Made by a program: the position numbers and the translations under genes
Source: Pseudomonas triticifolii
GTDB lineage: Bacteria > Pseudomonadota > Gammaproteobacteria > Pseudomonadales > Pseudomonadaceae
Direction: 5' to 3'
DNA length: 64,000 nt
Assembly (NCBI RefSeq): GCF_014358015.1
Contig: NZ_JACONV010000019.1
Location: forward strand, 20,186 to 84,185
The notes under the pieces: model-generated
What the model saw: only the letters and a program-made list of their open reading frames with translations
Databases searched by the model: none
Told to the model about the DNA's origin: nothing
Part shown: piece after piece, positions 31,071-39,244 of the stretch
Layout of the letters: each line of letters starts with the position of its first letter
Position numbering within the stretch: position 1 is the stretch's first letter

Positions 31071-32263
31071 GCGGCATCTCCGATAATCAGGCTGATGTTG
31101 TTGCCACCGAAGGCAAAGGAATTGCTCATCATGTAGCGAGCGCCGGCAGCGCCAAGGCATGCGCCGGGCTCGGTGAAGTGCAGCGCGGGCAACAGAGGAT
31201 CGGCTGCGCCGTCCCATAGATGAGGTGGCAAGGCCTGTTCGGTATTCTGCGCGGCCAGGCTCAGCCAGCAGAAAGCGACTTCCAGCGCGCCTGCTGCGCC
31301 GAGGGTATGACCGCTCAAGGGTTTGGTCGATGAGCAAGACACGCCGTCCGGGAACACCGCCTGCACGGCGAGGCTTTCCATGGCGTCGTTATGCACGGTC
31401 GCGGTGCCGTGAAGGTTCAGGTACGCGATCTGTTCTGGCGTAAGCCCTGCGTTGTTCAACGCTCGCTGCATGGCATCGCGCGCACCGCGCCCGCTGGGTT
31501 CCGGGGCGGAAATATGGTGCGCATCGCAACTGGCGCCAGCGCCCAGCAAGGCGATCGAATGCTCGTCGCTGGCTTCGCGGGTCATCAGAAACAGCACAGC
31601 AGCTTCGCCGATATTGATCCCGTTGCGGTTGCTGGAAAACGGGTTGCAGCGCTGCGGCGACATGGCTTCGAGCGCTGAAAAACCGTTGAGCGTCAGCTTG
31701 CACAGACTGTCCACACCGCCGCACAGCACCGCATCGCACAACCCCATGTCCAGCGCACGTCGGGCACTGAGCAGCGCGCGGGCGCTGGAGGTGCAGGCGG
31801 TAGAAATCACGTAGGCCGGGCCGGTCAGTTGCAGCCAGGTGGCCAGAAAGTTCGCTGGCGCGCCGAGTTCCTGCTGCTGGTAGTCGTAGTGTGGCGGAAA
31901 GGCATGGTCGCGCAGCCAGATCGCCATGCTACTGCTGGCTTCATCGATACCGGAAGTGCTGGTGCCGATGATCACACCGATGCGTGACGCACCATAGCGG
32001 TCGATGGCCCGATGAATATCGTCTTCGATCTGCAGCGTCGCGGCCATCAGCAATTGATTGTTGCGACTGGCTTGCGACTGCATCCCGTCGGGTATCGGCG
32101 GCAGCGAGTGCCTGACCGCCCCCACCGGCAGCGCGCGTTCCGGCACCCAGCCGGGCTCGACGACCATCGTGCTGCTGTCGGCGGCGAACAGTTTGCGCGA
32201 CACCTCTTGCTGACCATTGCCGAGCGCACAGATAAGCCCCAGGGCGTTGAGGTAGGTGGTCAT
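31067..32263 (-). CDS. apeO: APE beta-ketoacyl-ACP synthase (ApeO-like)
   Basis: A 398-aa ketosynthase catalysing decarboxylative condensation with malonyl-ACP. The active site is Cys157 (STACTSSARALL), His285 (NLHGTATVHND) and His319 (SGHTLGAAGALE). Start MTTYLNALGLICALGNGQQEV overlaps the DUF3261 gene by four bases. In studied APE systems ApeO forms a heterodimer with the chain-length factor ApeC, here encoded at the far 5' end of the same operon. Confidence 0.88.
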   Translation of the reverse strand: MTTYLNALGLICALGNGQQEVSRKLFAADSSTMVVEPGWVPERALPVGAVRHSLPPIPDGMQSQASRNNQLLMAATLQIEDDIHRAIDRYGASRIGVIIGTSTSGIDEASSSMAIWLRDHAFPPHYDYQQQELGAPANFLATWLQLTGPAYVISTACTSSARALLSARRALDMGLCDAVLCGGVDSLCKLTLNGFSALEAMSPQRCNPFSSNRNGINIGEAAVLFLMTREASDEHSIALLGAGASCDAHHISAPEPSGRGARDAMQRALNNAGLTPEQIAYLNLHGTATVHNDAMESLAVQAVFPDGVSCSSTKPLSGHTLGAAGALEVAFCWLSLAAQNTEQALPPHLWDGAADPLLPALHFTEPGACLGAAGARYMMSNSFAFGGNNISLIIGDAA

Positions 32264-32745
32264 GGAGCGGTCTCGCTGTTCAACGGGGTGACTTTGTAGC
32301 TCAGACCTTCCTTGAGGCGGAGGGTAAAGGCATTGGCCGACTGGTACTCGACCAGCCAGCGATCTTCCAGGCGACGCTGCATGCCCTGGCGGTACGCCGT
32401 GGGGTAGCGGTCATGCATCTCCAGGTCCGGTGTCATGGCAAACATGAGGGCAGCGAACAGTTCGCGTGCTTCCGGGTTGGGCGGCAGCAGACCGTCGGCC
32501 TGCCACTTGCCGTCGATCAGCAGTTGCCGCGCCTGGGGAATGCCCAGCGGGTCCATCATCGACCAGCGCAAACCTGCAGGCTCACGTTGAATGATCAGCA
32601 TCCAGTCCTGACGCTGATCCGCCTGCCTGCGCTCAATGTGCAACTGCATCGGCAATTGCAGCGTCACAGCGGTAGTGGGCAGCGGTGTCTGGCTGACGCA
32701 GCCAGCGAGCAGCAGGAGCAGGGAAAAAAACAGGGTCCGGATCAT
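32260..32745 (-). CDS. DUF3261 lipoprotein of APE cluster (ApeN-like)
   Basis: A 161-aa predicted lipoprotein: MIRTLFFSLLLLLAGC gives a clear lipobox with Cys16. The rest is a beta-rich domain of the DUF3261 type, which regularly accompanies APE clusters and resembles LolB-like outer-membrane lipid acceptors. With the LolA-like and MMPL proteins it probably completes an export route placing the aryl polyene lipid in the outer membrane. The role is inferred from context. Overlaps both neighbours by four bases. Confidence 0.8.
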   Translation of the reverse strand: MIRTLFFSLLLLLAGCVSQTPLPTTAVTLQLPMQLHIERRQADQRQDWMLIIQREPAGLRWSMMDPLGIPQARQLLIDGKWQADGLLPPNPEARELFAALMFAMTPDLEMHDRYPTAYRQGMQRRLEDRWLVEYQSANAFTLRLKEGLSYKVTPLNSETAP

Positions 32746-33476
32746 GGCGTCTCGCTCCGCATCGGTTTGCGGGCGACCACGTTGACCAGGGTTTCCTCAC
32801 GTTGCCCGAACGGCTTGGGCTTGCGCAGCTTCAGCGCCTCCAGCAGGCCGAAATCTGTCGCACGGCTCCACCACAGGTACGGGTACGAGACATTGCGCGT
32901 ATCGAACTCGAAACCCTGCTGGCGGATCATGTCCAGGTATTGCGCCGCGCTTTTTTGCACGTGCATCGGGTGGCGAAACAGCCAGCGAATCACCCAGGTG
33001 TCGATGTAGGCCTCGGTAGACTCAGCGAACAACAGATAACCACCCGGTTTCAGGACGCGATAGAACTCGACCAGGGCTTGTTCCTGCTCGACCAGATGGT
33101 GGAAGGTCTGGTGGCAGAACAACAGATCGACGCTGGCGTCAGGCAGTTGCAGCGCGGCGCAGTCGCTGCCGATCAACTCGATATCAATACCCAGCGCAGC
33201 GGCTTCTTCGCCGCTTCGGGTCAGGCTGTCAGGGTCGGCATCGACACCGAGCAGTCTGGAAGGGCTGAACACCTTGCTCAGGTGCTGGAACGATTTGCCC
33301 TGGCCGCAGCCCGCATCCAGCAGGACCGGCGCGGCAGGCGGGGGGCTCGTGAACAGGCTGCGCAGATCATCAATGGCAACGCGCAGCACGCGGTATTGCC
33401 AGGTCTGACTGCGCAGGAACCACAAACCGAAACGGGTTTCCTCGACGTAGCTTTCGCTCAGAAACGGACGACTCAT
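32742..33476 (-). CDS. SAM-dependent methyltransferase of APE cluster
   Basis: A 244-aa class I methyltransferase with motif I VLLDAGCGQGKSFQHL and post-I acidic residue LLGVDADPDS. The motif LLFCHQTFHHLVEQEQALVEFYRVLKPGGYLLFAES matches Methyltransf_11. In characterised APEs the aromatic head may be C-methylated or O-methylated, so this enzyme probably modifies the head group. It corresponds functionally to ApeB of E. coli, though its position in the operon differs. Overlaps neighbours by four bases on each side. Confidence 0.83.
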   Translation of the reverse strand: MSRPFLSESYVEETRFGLWFLRSQTWQYRVLRVAIDDLRSLFTSPPPAAPVLLDAGCGQGKSFQHLSKVFSPSRLLGVDADPDSLTRSGEEAAALGIDIELIGSDCAALQLPDASVDLLFCHQTFHHLVEQEQALVEFYRVLKPGGYLLFAESTEAYIDTWVIRWLFRHPMHVQKSAAQYLDMIRQQGFEFDTRNVSYPYLWWSRATDFGLLEALKLRKPKPFGQREETLVNVVARKPMRSETP

Positions 33477-34720
33477 GAAGCGCCGTCCGTGCAGATTTCG
33501 GAGAGCATCCGCAGACGCCGCTTGGGTTCGCTGACAAACGGATTGCGCTCATCCCAGGCGTAACCGGCCAAAATGGCGCTGATCATTCGTCGTATGTCGG
33601 GCGTGCCGCCCTTATAGAAAATGACGTTCTGGAAGGTGTCGTCGTACCAGCCTTCAACATAGGCGCGGAACGTATCCACGCCTTTCTTGAGCGGGATGGC
33701 AAATTCGGTTTCCCAGTTCACGTACTCTCCTTGCAATTGTCGATTCAGCACGCCCGCGGCCATGCTGGCTGAGCGCATGGCGATGGTCACGCCCGATGAG
33801 AACACCGGGTCGAGAAATTCCGCCGCGTTACCCAGCAGCGCAAAGCCTTTGCCGTGCAGGGTCTTGACGTTGGCCGAGTAGCCGCCGATGGTCCGCGCCG
33901 GGGTATCCCAGACCGCGTTTTTCAGTACATCGGCCAACTGCGGCGTCTGCGCAACGAAGGCACGCAGGCAGGCGTCCAGGTCATCCGGCTTGCCCTCGAA
34001 ACGCTCGACCGATGCCACCACACCCAATGAGCAGCGGCCCTGACTGAACGGGATGGTCCAGAACCACACATCGCTGAATTCGGGATGGATGCTGACGAGG
34101 ATCTTCTGCCGGTCGAAAGGCGGGCTCTGAATATGGTCTTCGATGTGGGTAAACACCGCCTTGCGCATCGGAAACCCGGACGGTGCTTCCAGGTCCAGCA
34201 AACGCGGCAGCACACGGCCATAGCCGCTGGCGTCCAGCACGAACGTGGCTTGCATGCTGTATTCGCTGCCGTCTTCACGCCGGACGCGCAGCAGCGGTTG
34301 CGGGCCGTCGAAATCGGCGCTGATGATTTCCTGCTCATAGCGGATCTCGACGCCTTGCAGCGCGGCCTGATCGGCCAGCAATTGGTCGAACTGGGCACGC
34401 TGCACCTGAAACGTGGTCGGCTTGCCGTTGCTGAACGTGTCGCCAAAATCGAAATCGCTGTACTGCTCGCCTCGCGCAAACGCCGCGCCGTTTTTCTGCT
34501 GGAACCCGGCGGCCTGCACGGCTTCGAGCATGCCGGCCTCCTCGACGAAGTCCAGGCAATGGCAGAGCAGGCTTTCGCCGATGGAGAAGCGGGGAAACAA
34601 TTGCCGCTCCACGATCAGCACATCGTGACCCTGGCGTTTGAGCAGCGCGGCAGCGATCGAACCGGCCGGACCGGCACCGATGACGACGACCTGGCGAATT
34701 TCCTTGTCAGTGATGGGCAC
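33473..34720 (-). CDS. FAD-dependent oxidoreductase with flavin-halogenase hallmarks
   Basis: A 415-aa flavoprotein of the tryptophan-halogenase-like superfamily. GTG at 34720 (MPITDKEIRQVVVIGAGPAG) has AAGGAAC upstream and overlaps the previous gene by 14 bases. The FAD motif is VVIGAGPAGSIAAALL; FPRFSIGESLL follows. Lys76 lies in AGFQQKNGAAF, the position of the catalytic lysine in phenolic halogenases. The WxWxIP halogenase signature is present as WFWTIP (219-224), and LGNAAEFLDPVFSSGV matches the second FAD region. This suggests an aryl halogenase, but related proteins without halogenase activity occur in APE clusters, so hydroxylase or dehydrogenase roles remain possible. Confidence 0.75.
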   Translation of the reverse strand: MPITDKEIRQVVVIGAGPAGSIAAALLKRQGHDVLIVERQLFPRFSIGESLLCHCLDFVEEAGMLEAVQAAGFQQKNGAAFARGEQYSDFDFGDTFSNGKPTTFQVQRAQFDQLLADQAALQGVEIRYEQEIISADFDGPQPLLRVRREDGSEYSMQATFVLDASGYGRVLPRLLDLEAPSGFPMRKAVFTHIEDHIQSPPFDRQKILVSIHPEFSDVWFWTIPFSQGRCSLGVVASVERFEGKPDDLDACLRAFVAQTPQLADVLKNAVWDTPARTIGGYSANVKTLHGKGFALLGNAAEFLDPVFSSGVTIAMRSASMAAGVLNRQLQGEYVNWETEFAIPLKKGVDTFRAYVEGWYDDTFQNVIFYKGGTPDIRRMISAILAGYAWDERNPFVSEPKRRLRMLSEICTDGAS

Positions 34721-35879
34721 AGGTGTTCCTTTTCGGTGGGTCGATTGAAAGGGGCGCGTGCGAGGGCGCACGCCCCATCCCGGTCAGTGCAGGCATGAGT
34801 GTCGCAATCAGGCCCATCAGCATCAAGGCGAAGTACAGGGCCGGGCTGATGAGTTGTTGTTGCAGCAGCAGATTAAGGAAAACGATTTCGCTCAGGCCAC
34901 GAATGTTCAGCAGGACGCTTTCACGCCAGCGGCTGGCACCTGCGAAAGAGGGCGTAGCCCAGCGCAGCCCGATCCAGTTACCGAGTAGCTTGCTGGCGAT
35001 GGGCAGTACGATCAGCGCAACCAGTGGCAGCCAGCCCATTGCACCCAGCGCGCTGTGCACATCGATCTGCACGATGCCAAAGGTCAGCAACAGCGGGATG
35101 GCCAGCCGGTTTTGAATGAACCGCAAGGTGGCCGCATTCAACGGCGGCACCCACTGCTGACCCAGTTGTGACATGCACAGCAGATAGCCGATGCCGAACA
35201 CCAGCGCGTTGAGCCGGTAATGCTCGGCCACCATTAACAGGGCGAAAAACGTCAGGCTGTAGAACAGCGGCTGGCGCAGGCGCAGAAGACGAAACAGCAA
35301 CGGCACGCAGGCACCCAGCAACGGCAACAACAGGCTGCTCAGGTGCAGGCTGCCTTGGGCGAGGGCGAACAGGCTCCAGCAGGTCAGGTCGATGAGAATG
35401 GCTGTCTGCACCAGACGGCGCGTGGCGGCGGGCGGGTAATCGATATGGTGCAGGTACAGGTACAGCACAGGAATGGCGGTGATGGCGAACACCAGTCCCA
35501 CGGCCAGCGAGCTGATCCACGCCTGCTCAGGCAGCAGCCAGACGGCGCAGGCGACACCCGACAGAAACGGAACGAAGAAGCTCGGCAGGGCAATTTTCAG
35601 GCTCTGTCGGTCCAGCTTCACGTCGATCACTTCGCTGAGAATTTGCCCCAGCACCACCGCAAAGGCCAGGCCGTAGAGACTCTTGAGCCAGACCGGCGAA
35701 ACCAGCTGTGCGCCGTTCAATTGCCAGTGCGACTCGATCCACAGCAGCATCAGCAACGGCAGGCCGAAGGTGGCCAGCAGTAACTGGCTGACAATGGGAA
35801 TCAGCCCCACCCGCTGACCGGCCCAGGTGGCCAGCGCGAACAGCCCCAGCGCCATGAACCAGAACATCACGACCATCAT
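34707..35879 (-). CDS. Cation/proton-exchanger-like membrane protein (CPA2 type)
   Basis: A 390-aa polytopic membrane protein with roughly 11-12 hydrophobic segments. ATG 35879 overlaps the MMPL stop by four bases. It shows CPA2 family marks: AITAIPVLYLYL (residues 132-143, cf. the SITAFPVL motif) and the late RGLSEIVFLNLLLQQQLISP segment. The usual acidic pair in the following helix is changed: AILIDLTCW has Ile163-Asp164 where Asp-Asp or Asn-Asp is normal. It may be an altered antiporter or a non-transporting relative serving polyene export or proton coupling. The function in the APE operon is unknown. Confidence 0.72.
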   Translation of the reverse strand: MMVVMFWFMALGLFALATWAGQRVGLIPIVSQLLLATFGLPLLMLLWIESHWQLNGAQLVSPVWLKSLYGLAFAVVLGQILSEVIDVKLDRQSLKIALPSFFVPFLSGVACAVWLLPEQAWISSLAVGLVFAITAIPVLYLYLHHIDYPPAATRRLVQTAILIDLTCWSLFALAQGSLHLSSLLLPLLGACVPLLFRLLRLRQPLFYSLTFFALLMVAEHYRLNALVFGIGYLLCMSQLGQQWVPPLNAATLRFIQNRLAIPLLLTFGIVQIDVHSALGAMGWLPLVALIVLPIASKLLGNWIGLRWATPSFAGASRWRESVLLNIRGLSEIVFLNLLLQQQLISPALYFALMLMGLIATLMPALTGMGRAPSHAPLSIDPPKRNTCAHH

Positions 35880-38224
35880 GGGTGTGGCTCCGATGTCCCG
35901 GCAGGCGGATGAGCCGCCCGACGCGGGCTGGCCCAAGGCGCGAGCATGAAGCTGAACGCCAGCCCCAGACTGACCGACAGACCGAAATTGCTGATCGCAG
36001 GTGTACCGGAAATCGCCAGCAGCCCGAACGACAGCCAGGTGGTGACCGCCGCCAGCAGTGTGCCGAGCAAGCTGACGGCCGCACCCCCTACTTGCTCATG
36101 CATCAGAATGGCGTAATCGACGCTGATTGCTGTTACCAATAGCAGGCCGAACAGGCTGAACAGGGTCAACGGCTGACCCAGCCAGCCCAGGCTCGCTAGG
36201 CTGCACAACGCGGCCAATAGCGGCAGGACGACGATGTGCAGCGCACCGTTGAGGCCGAACGGCACGACCAGTAACAGCACGATCAATACGCACGACGCCA
36301 GTTTCAGCTCGGCGGCGCTGATTTGGGTGCTGGCGAACACCTCATTGAGTTCACCCAGCCGGTCTACCAGTTGCACGCCTTCCAGCCCGGTCGCCTGCAC
36401 ACGCAACAACGCCGTGCTGTTCAAACCGCGCAGGCTGACCATGCTCGCCACGCCTTCGTCGTTCGGTCCCAGCCAGAGCGTGCGCCAGGGTTCGGCGAGC
36501 GGCCCTTGCAGCGCCTGGTCGATGGATTGCGTGGGCAGCGCCTGCAACTGAGCGAGTTCGGTTTTCAGGGCGCTGGCCGGAACGCCGAGTTGCACCAGCG
36601 GTTGCCAGTGCTCGGGCAGCTTCGCCAGGGCCGCGCGGGTCGCTTGCTGCTCGGCAGGCGAATCCAGCAACTGGTTGATCGCCATGTAGCCTTGCAGCTT
36701 GTCCATGCTCACCAGTTGATCAAGGCGTTGGGTGAGCGCCGTCTGACGATCCAGCAACTGTTGCTCGTCCTTGCCGCGCACCAGAAAGAACTGGCTAGTG
36801 GGCTGATAACCGGTGATGCGCGCAATGGCTTGAGCTTCATCAGTCAGCGACTGTGGTGCCGCGACCCATTGGCGAATATCGTTTTTGGTGGTCAGGTGCC
36901 ACAGACCGCCGCCGCAGAAGGCCAGCAGCAACACCAGCAAAATCGGTGTATTGACGCGTTGCAGCAGCGCGGCGCGGCAATCGAGCATCTGCTGGGCCAG
37001 TCTGAGCGGCCATTGCGCGGGGTGAATCTCGATCTTGCTCAGCAACGCCGGCAGCAGGCACACGGCCGTCAGATAAGCGCCGATGAGTCCGGCGGCCGAG
37101 AACACGGCAATTTGTGTCAGGGCCGGGAAGGGCGTCCAGGCCAGCGCCAGGTAGCCGATGCAACTGGTGATCAGGCTCAGGCTCAGCCCCGGCAAGGTCA
37201 GGCGCAGGGCTGGCCAGCTGCGCCAGGGTTTCAGGCTCCAGCTTTTGGACAGGTAATGCAGCGGGTAATCGACGGCGACGCCGATCAGGCTCGAACCCAG
37301 CACCAGTGTCATGACGTGCATGCTGCCAAACACGGCCACACAGGCAACGGCACCGAACAGCATGCCGATGATGACGGGCACGAACGCCAGCAGCACGCCC
37401 CAGCGCCGGAACGCCAGCAACAGCAGCAACAGGATGCCGACAGTTGCGCCGCCGCCGACCCAGGTGATTTCCCGGCTGGCCTGCTTCTGGCCATCGGCTG
37501 CATACAGCAGACCGCTGGCCGCCAGCAGTTGGCCTCCCGCCTGACCGGCCTGTTGGCGGGCCTTGGCGAGCAGGTCTGCGACATGCCCGGGCAGACGCAT
37601 GTCAAAGGCGTCGTTGCCGGTGCGCGTGCGCAGCAGCACCCAGCTTTTGCCATCGGCCGTGGCGATCAATGCGCCGCTGGCCAGATCCGGCTCGACCGAA
37701 CCCTGCCGTGGCAAACCGTTCTGGATGCGTCCGGTCAGGCCCAGCCAGTCATCCTGACCGGGCACCAGGCTGAAGCCGGCAAACGGGTCGAACAGGGTTT
37801 GCACGCGCTGGTCAATAAAGGCCTGCGGGTCGTCAATCAGTTGTGCCCGGTCCGCTGCCGGGAGCATTGCAATCCGTCCTTGCAACAGTTGATTGCGCAG
37901 GGCAGGCAGGTCGGCTTGCAGCGTCCACTGGACTTTCTCGAACAGCCCGCTGGCCTGCCATTGTTCAGCCAGTGTGCGCGCCAGGGCGATGGCCTGCTGG
38001 CGGTCGGTATGGCCGACGAGTACCAGCATCTCGCGGTTGAGCGGTTCCTGAATGCGCTTTTCGGCCGTACTGACCAGCGCGTCGGTGTCAGTGCCCGGCA
38101 CCAGCTCCATGAGGTTGGCCGACAGCGGCGAACGGTCGTGCCACTGCCAGGCGGCCAGTGCCAGCACACCCGCCAGAATCAGCAGGAACAGACGCGGCAG
38201 CAGGCGCTCAGTTGGCAAAGTCAT
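35876..38224 (-). CDS. MMPL/RND-type exporter of APE cluster (ApeM-like)
   Basis: A 782-aa inner-membrane exporter of the RND/MMPL class. It has an N-terminal helix, a large periplasmic domain (about residues 40-250) and a helix bundle (WVGGGATVGILLLLLLAFRRWGVLLAF...). A second periplasmic domain and a second bundle (ASCVLIVLLLVVPFGLNGAL ... ISVDYAILMHEQVGGA) follow. The duplicated VDYPLHYL and VDYAILMH elements hold the proton-relay aspartates. Such exporters are standard in APE clusters and presumably flip or extract the lipid-linked polyene. The start overlaps the LolA-like gene by 17 bases. Confidence 0.88.
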   Translation of the reverse strand: MTLPTERLLPRLFLLILAGVLALAAWQWHDRSPLSANLMELVPGTDTDALVSTAEKRIQEPLNREMLVLVGHTDRQQAIALARTLAEQWQASGLFEKVQWTLQADLPALRNQLLQGRIAMLPAADRAQLIDDPQAFIDQRVQTLFDPFAGFSLVPGQDDWLGLTGRIQNGLPRQGSVEPDLASGALIATADGKSWVLLRTRTGNDAFDMRLPGHVADLLAKARQQAGQAGGQLLAASGLLYAADGQKQASREITWVGGGATVGILLLLLLAFRRWGVLLAFVPVIIGMLFGAVACVAVFGSMHVMTLVLGSSLIGVAVDYPLHYLSKSWSLKPWRSWPALRLTLPGLSLSLITSCIGYLALAWTPFPALTQIAVFSAAGLIGAYLTAVCLLPALLSKIEIHPAQWPLRLAQQMLDCRAALLQRVNTPILLVLLLAFCGGGLWHLTTKNDIRQWVAAPQSLTDEAQAIARITGYQPTSQFFLVRGKDEQQLLDRQTALTQRLDQLVSMDKLQGYMAINQLLDSPAEQQATRAALAKLPEHWQPLVQLGVPASALKTELAQLQALPTQSIDQALQGPLAEPWRTLWLGPNDEGVASMVSLRGLNSTALLRVQATGLEGVQLVDRLGELNEVFASTQISAAELKLASCVLIVLLLVVPFGLNGALHIVVLPLLAALCSLASLGWLGQPLTLFSLFGLLLVTAISVDYAILMHEQVGGAAVSLLGTLLAAVTTWLSFGLLAISGTPAISNFGLSVSLGLAFSFMLAPWASPRRAAHPPAGTSEPHP

Positions 38225-38822
38225 TGCGCTGCGCGTCGGTCAGGGTGGGTGCGCTGGTGCTGTCGATCATTTTCAATACCGTGCTGTCACCCTGGGTTTC
38301 CAGCAGCTCGATGCGCTGCACCAGTTCGCCGCCGTCGATATTGATCTGTTTGAACACCTGTTGCAGCAACAGCGAGCGGGGCATCAGGGTCAAGTGCCAG
38401 GCGTTGGCCTCGCCTTGCAGTTTCAGTTCGAAGTCCCGCTGCAGGCCACTGCTGTCACCTTGCAGTACGGCGAGGAACAGACGGTTCTGTTCGGCTCCGG
38501 CATTCTTGTTGGGCACCGGCTTCCAGACGCTGGTGCCGCCCACCGTTTCCCGGCGGGCAATGCCGGTGGCGTTGATGCGGTAGTCCTGTTTCAGCGGCGT
38601 TTCCAGCAGCCAGAGCAGCCCGGCATCCTTGGCCAGCACAAAACGGCCTTTGCTGAGCAGTGGCTGCGGCAGGGCGCGCAAATGCTTTTCCTGAATGAAA
38701 CGGCCCTGCACCACGGCAGGTTTTGCCAGTTGATCGCTCAACTGTTGCAGGTCAAAGGCGTGCACCAGCGGCGACAGGCACAGCAGGCCCAATACGCATA
38801 ACGTTCGAAGCGGACGTCTCAT
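38208..38822 (-). CDS. LolA-like periplasmic carrier of APE cluster (ApeL-like)
   Basis: A 204-aa secreted protein with a signal peptide (MRRPLRTLCVLGLLCLSPLVHA). It has a LolA-fold domain: VQGRFIQEKHLRALPQPLLSKGRF is the family N-terminal strand region that forms the lipid-binding half-barrel. It probably ferries the aryl polyene lipid from the MMPL exporter to the outer membrane. Overlaps the thioesterase gene by four bases. Confidence 0.85.
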   Translation of the reverse strand: MRRPLRTLCVLGLLCLSPLVHAFDLQQLSDQLAKPAVVQGRFIQEKHLRALPQPLLSKGRFVLAKDAGLLWLLETPLKQDYRINATGIARRETVGGTSVWKPVPNKNAGAEQNRLFLAVLQGDSSGLQRDFELKLQGEANAWHLTLMPRSLLLQQVFKQINIDGGELVQRIELLETQGDSTVLKMIDSTSAPTLTDAQRNDFAN

Positions 38823-39244
38823 GGCAAGGCCCTCTCTACGGCATCAATGAAAACCCTGGGCGAGACCATCTGCATCTCGTGAGTCTGGCTGTCGACGGCC
38901 ACTTGAACCGTGCTGGCGCGGGTCAGGCGTTCGCCGGTCAGGGCGTCGGTGATCAGGTAATTGATCTTCAGCCGGTTTTCCCACTCCACCAGATCGGCGC
39001 GCACATTGAGCGTCTGGCCGAAGACCGCGCTGCGCACGTAACGCAACTGGACGTCGATTACCGGCCAACCATATCCGGATTCAAGCATGTGCATGTAGTT
39101 ATGGCCGATGTGGTCGAGCAGCGCACAGCGCGCCACCTCCAGGTATTTGACGTAATGCCCGTGCCAAACGATGTTCATCATGTCGACGTCGAAAAACGGC
39201 ACCACGATTTCGGTGTCGACCTGCAGGAAACCCTTACTGCGCAT
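38819..39244 (-). CDS. Acyl-CoA/ACP thioesterase of APE cluster (ApeK-like)
   Basis: A 141-aa hotdog thioesterase of the 4-hydroxybenzoyl-CoA thioesterase type. The motif FFDVDMMNIVWHGHYVKYLEVAR contains the catalytic Asp and the Tyr/Glu pattern of this family. ATG 39244 is preceded by GGAGGT, so it was chosen over an upstream in-frame ATG. It may edit or release aryl or polyene acyl-ACP intermediates. It overlaps the ammonia-lyase by 11 bases. Confidence 0.85.
   Translation of the reverse strand: MRSKGFLQVDTEIVVPFFDVDMMNIVWHGHYVKYLEVARCALLDHIGHNYMHMLESGYGWPVIDVQLRYVRSAVFGQTLNVRADLVEWENRLKINYLITDALTGERLTRASTVQVAVDSQTHEMQMVSPRVFIDAVERALP

Noticed and set aside
36323..38344. 673-aa plus-strand open frame opposite the MMPL exporter
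   Set aside because: Gln/Arg/Ala-rich low-information product typical of an antisense shadow.
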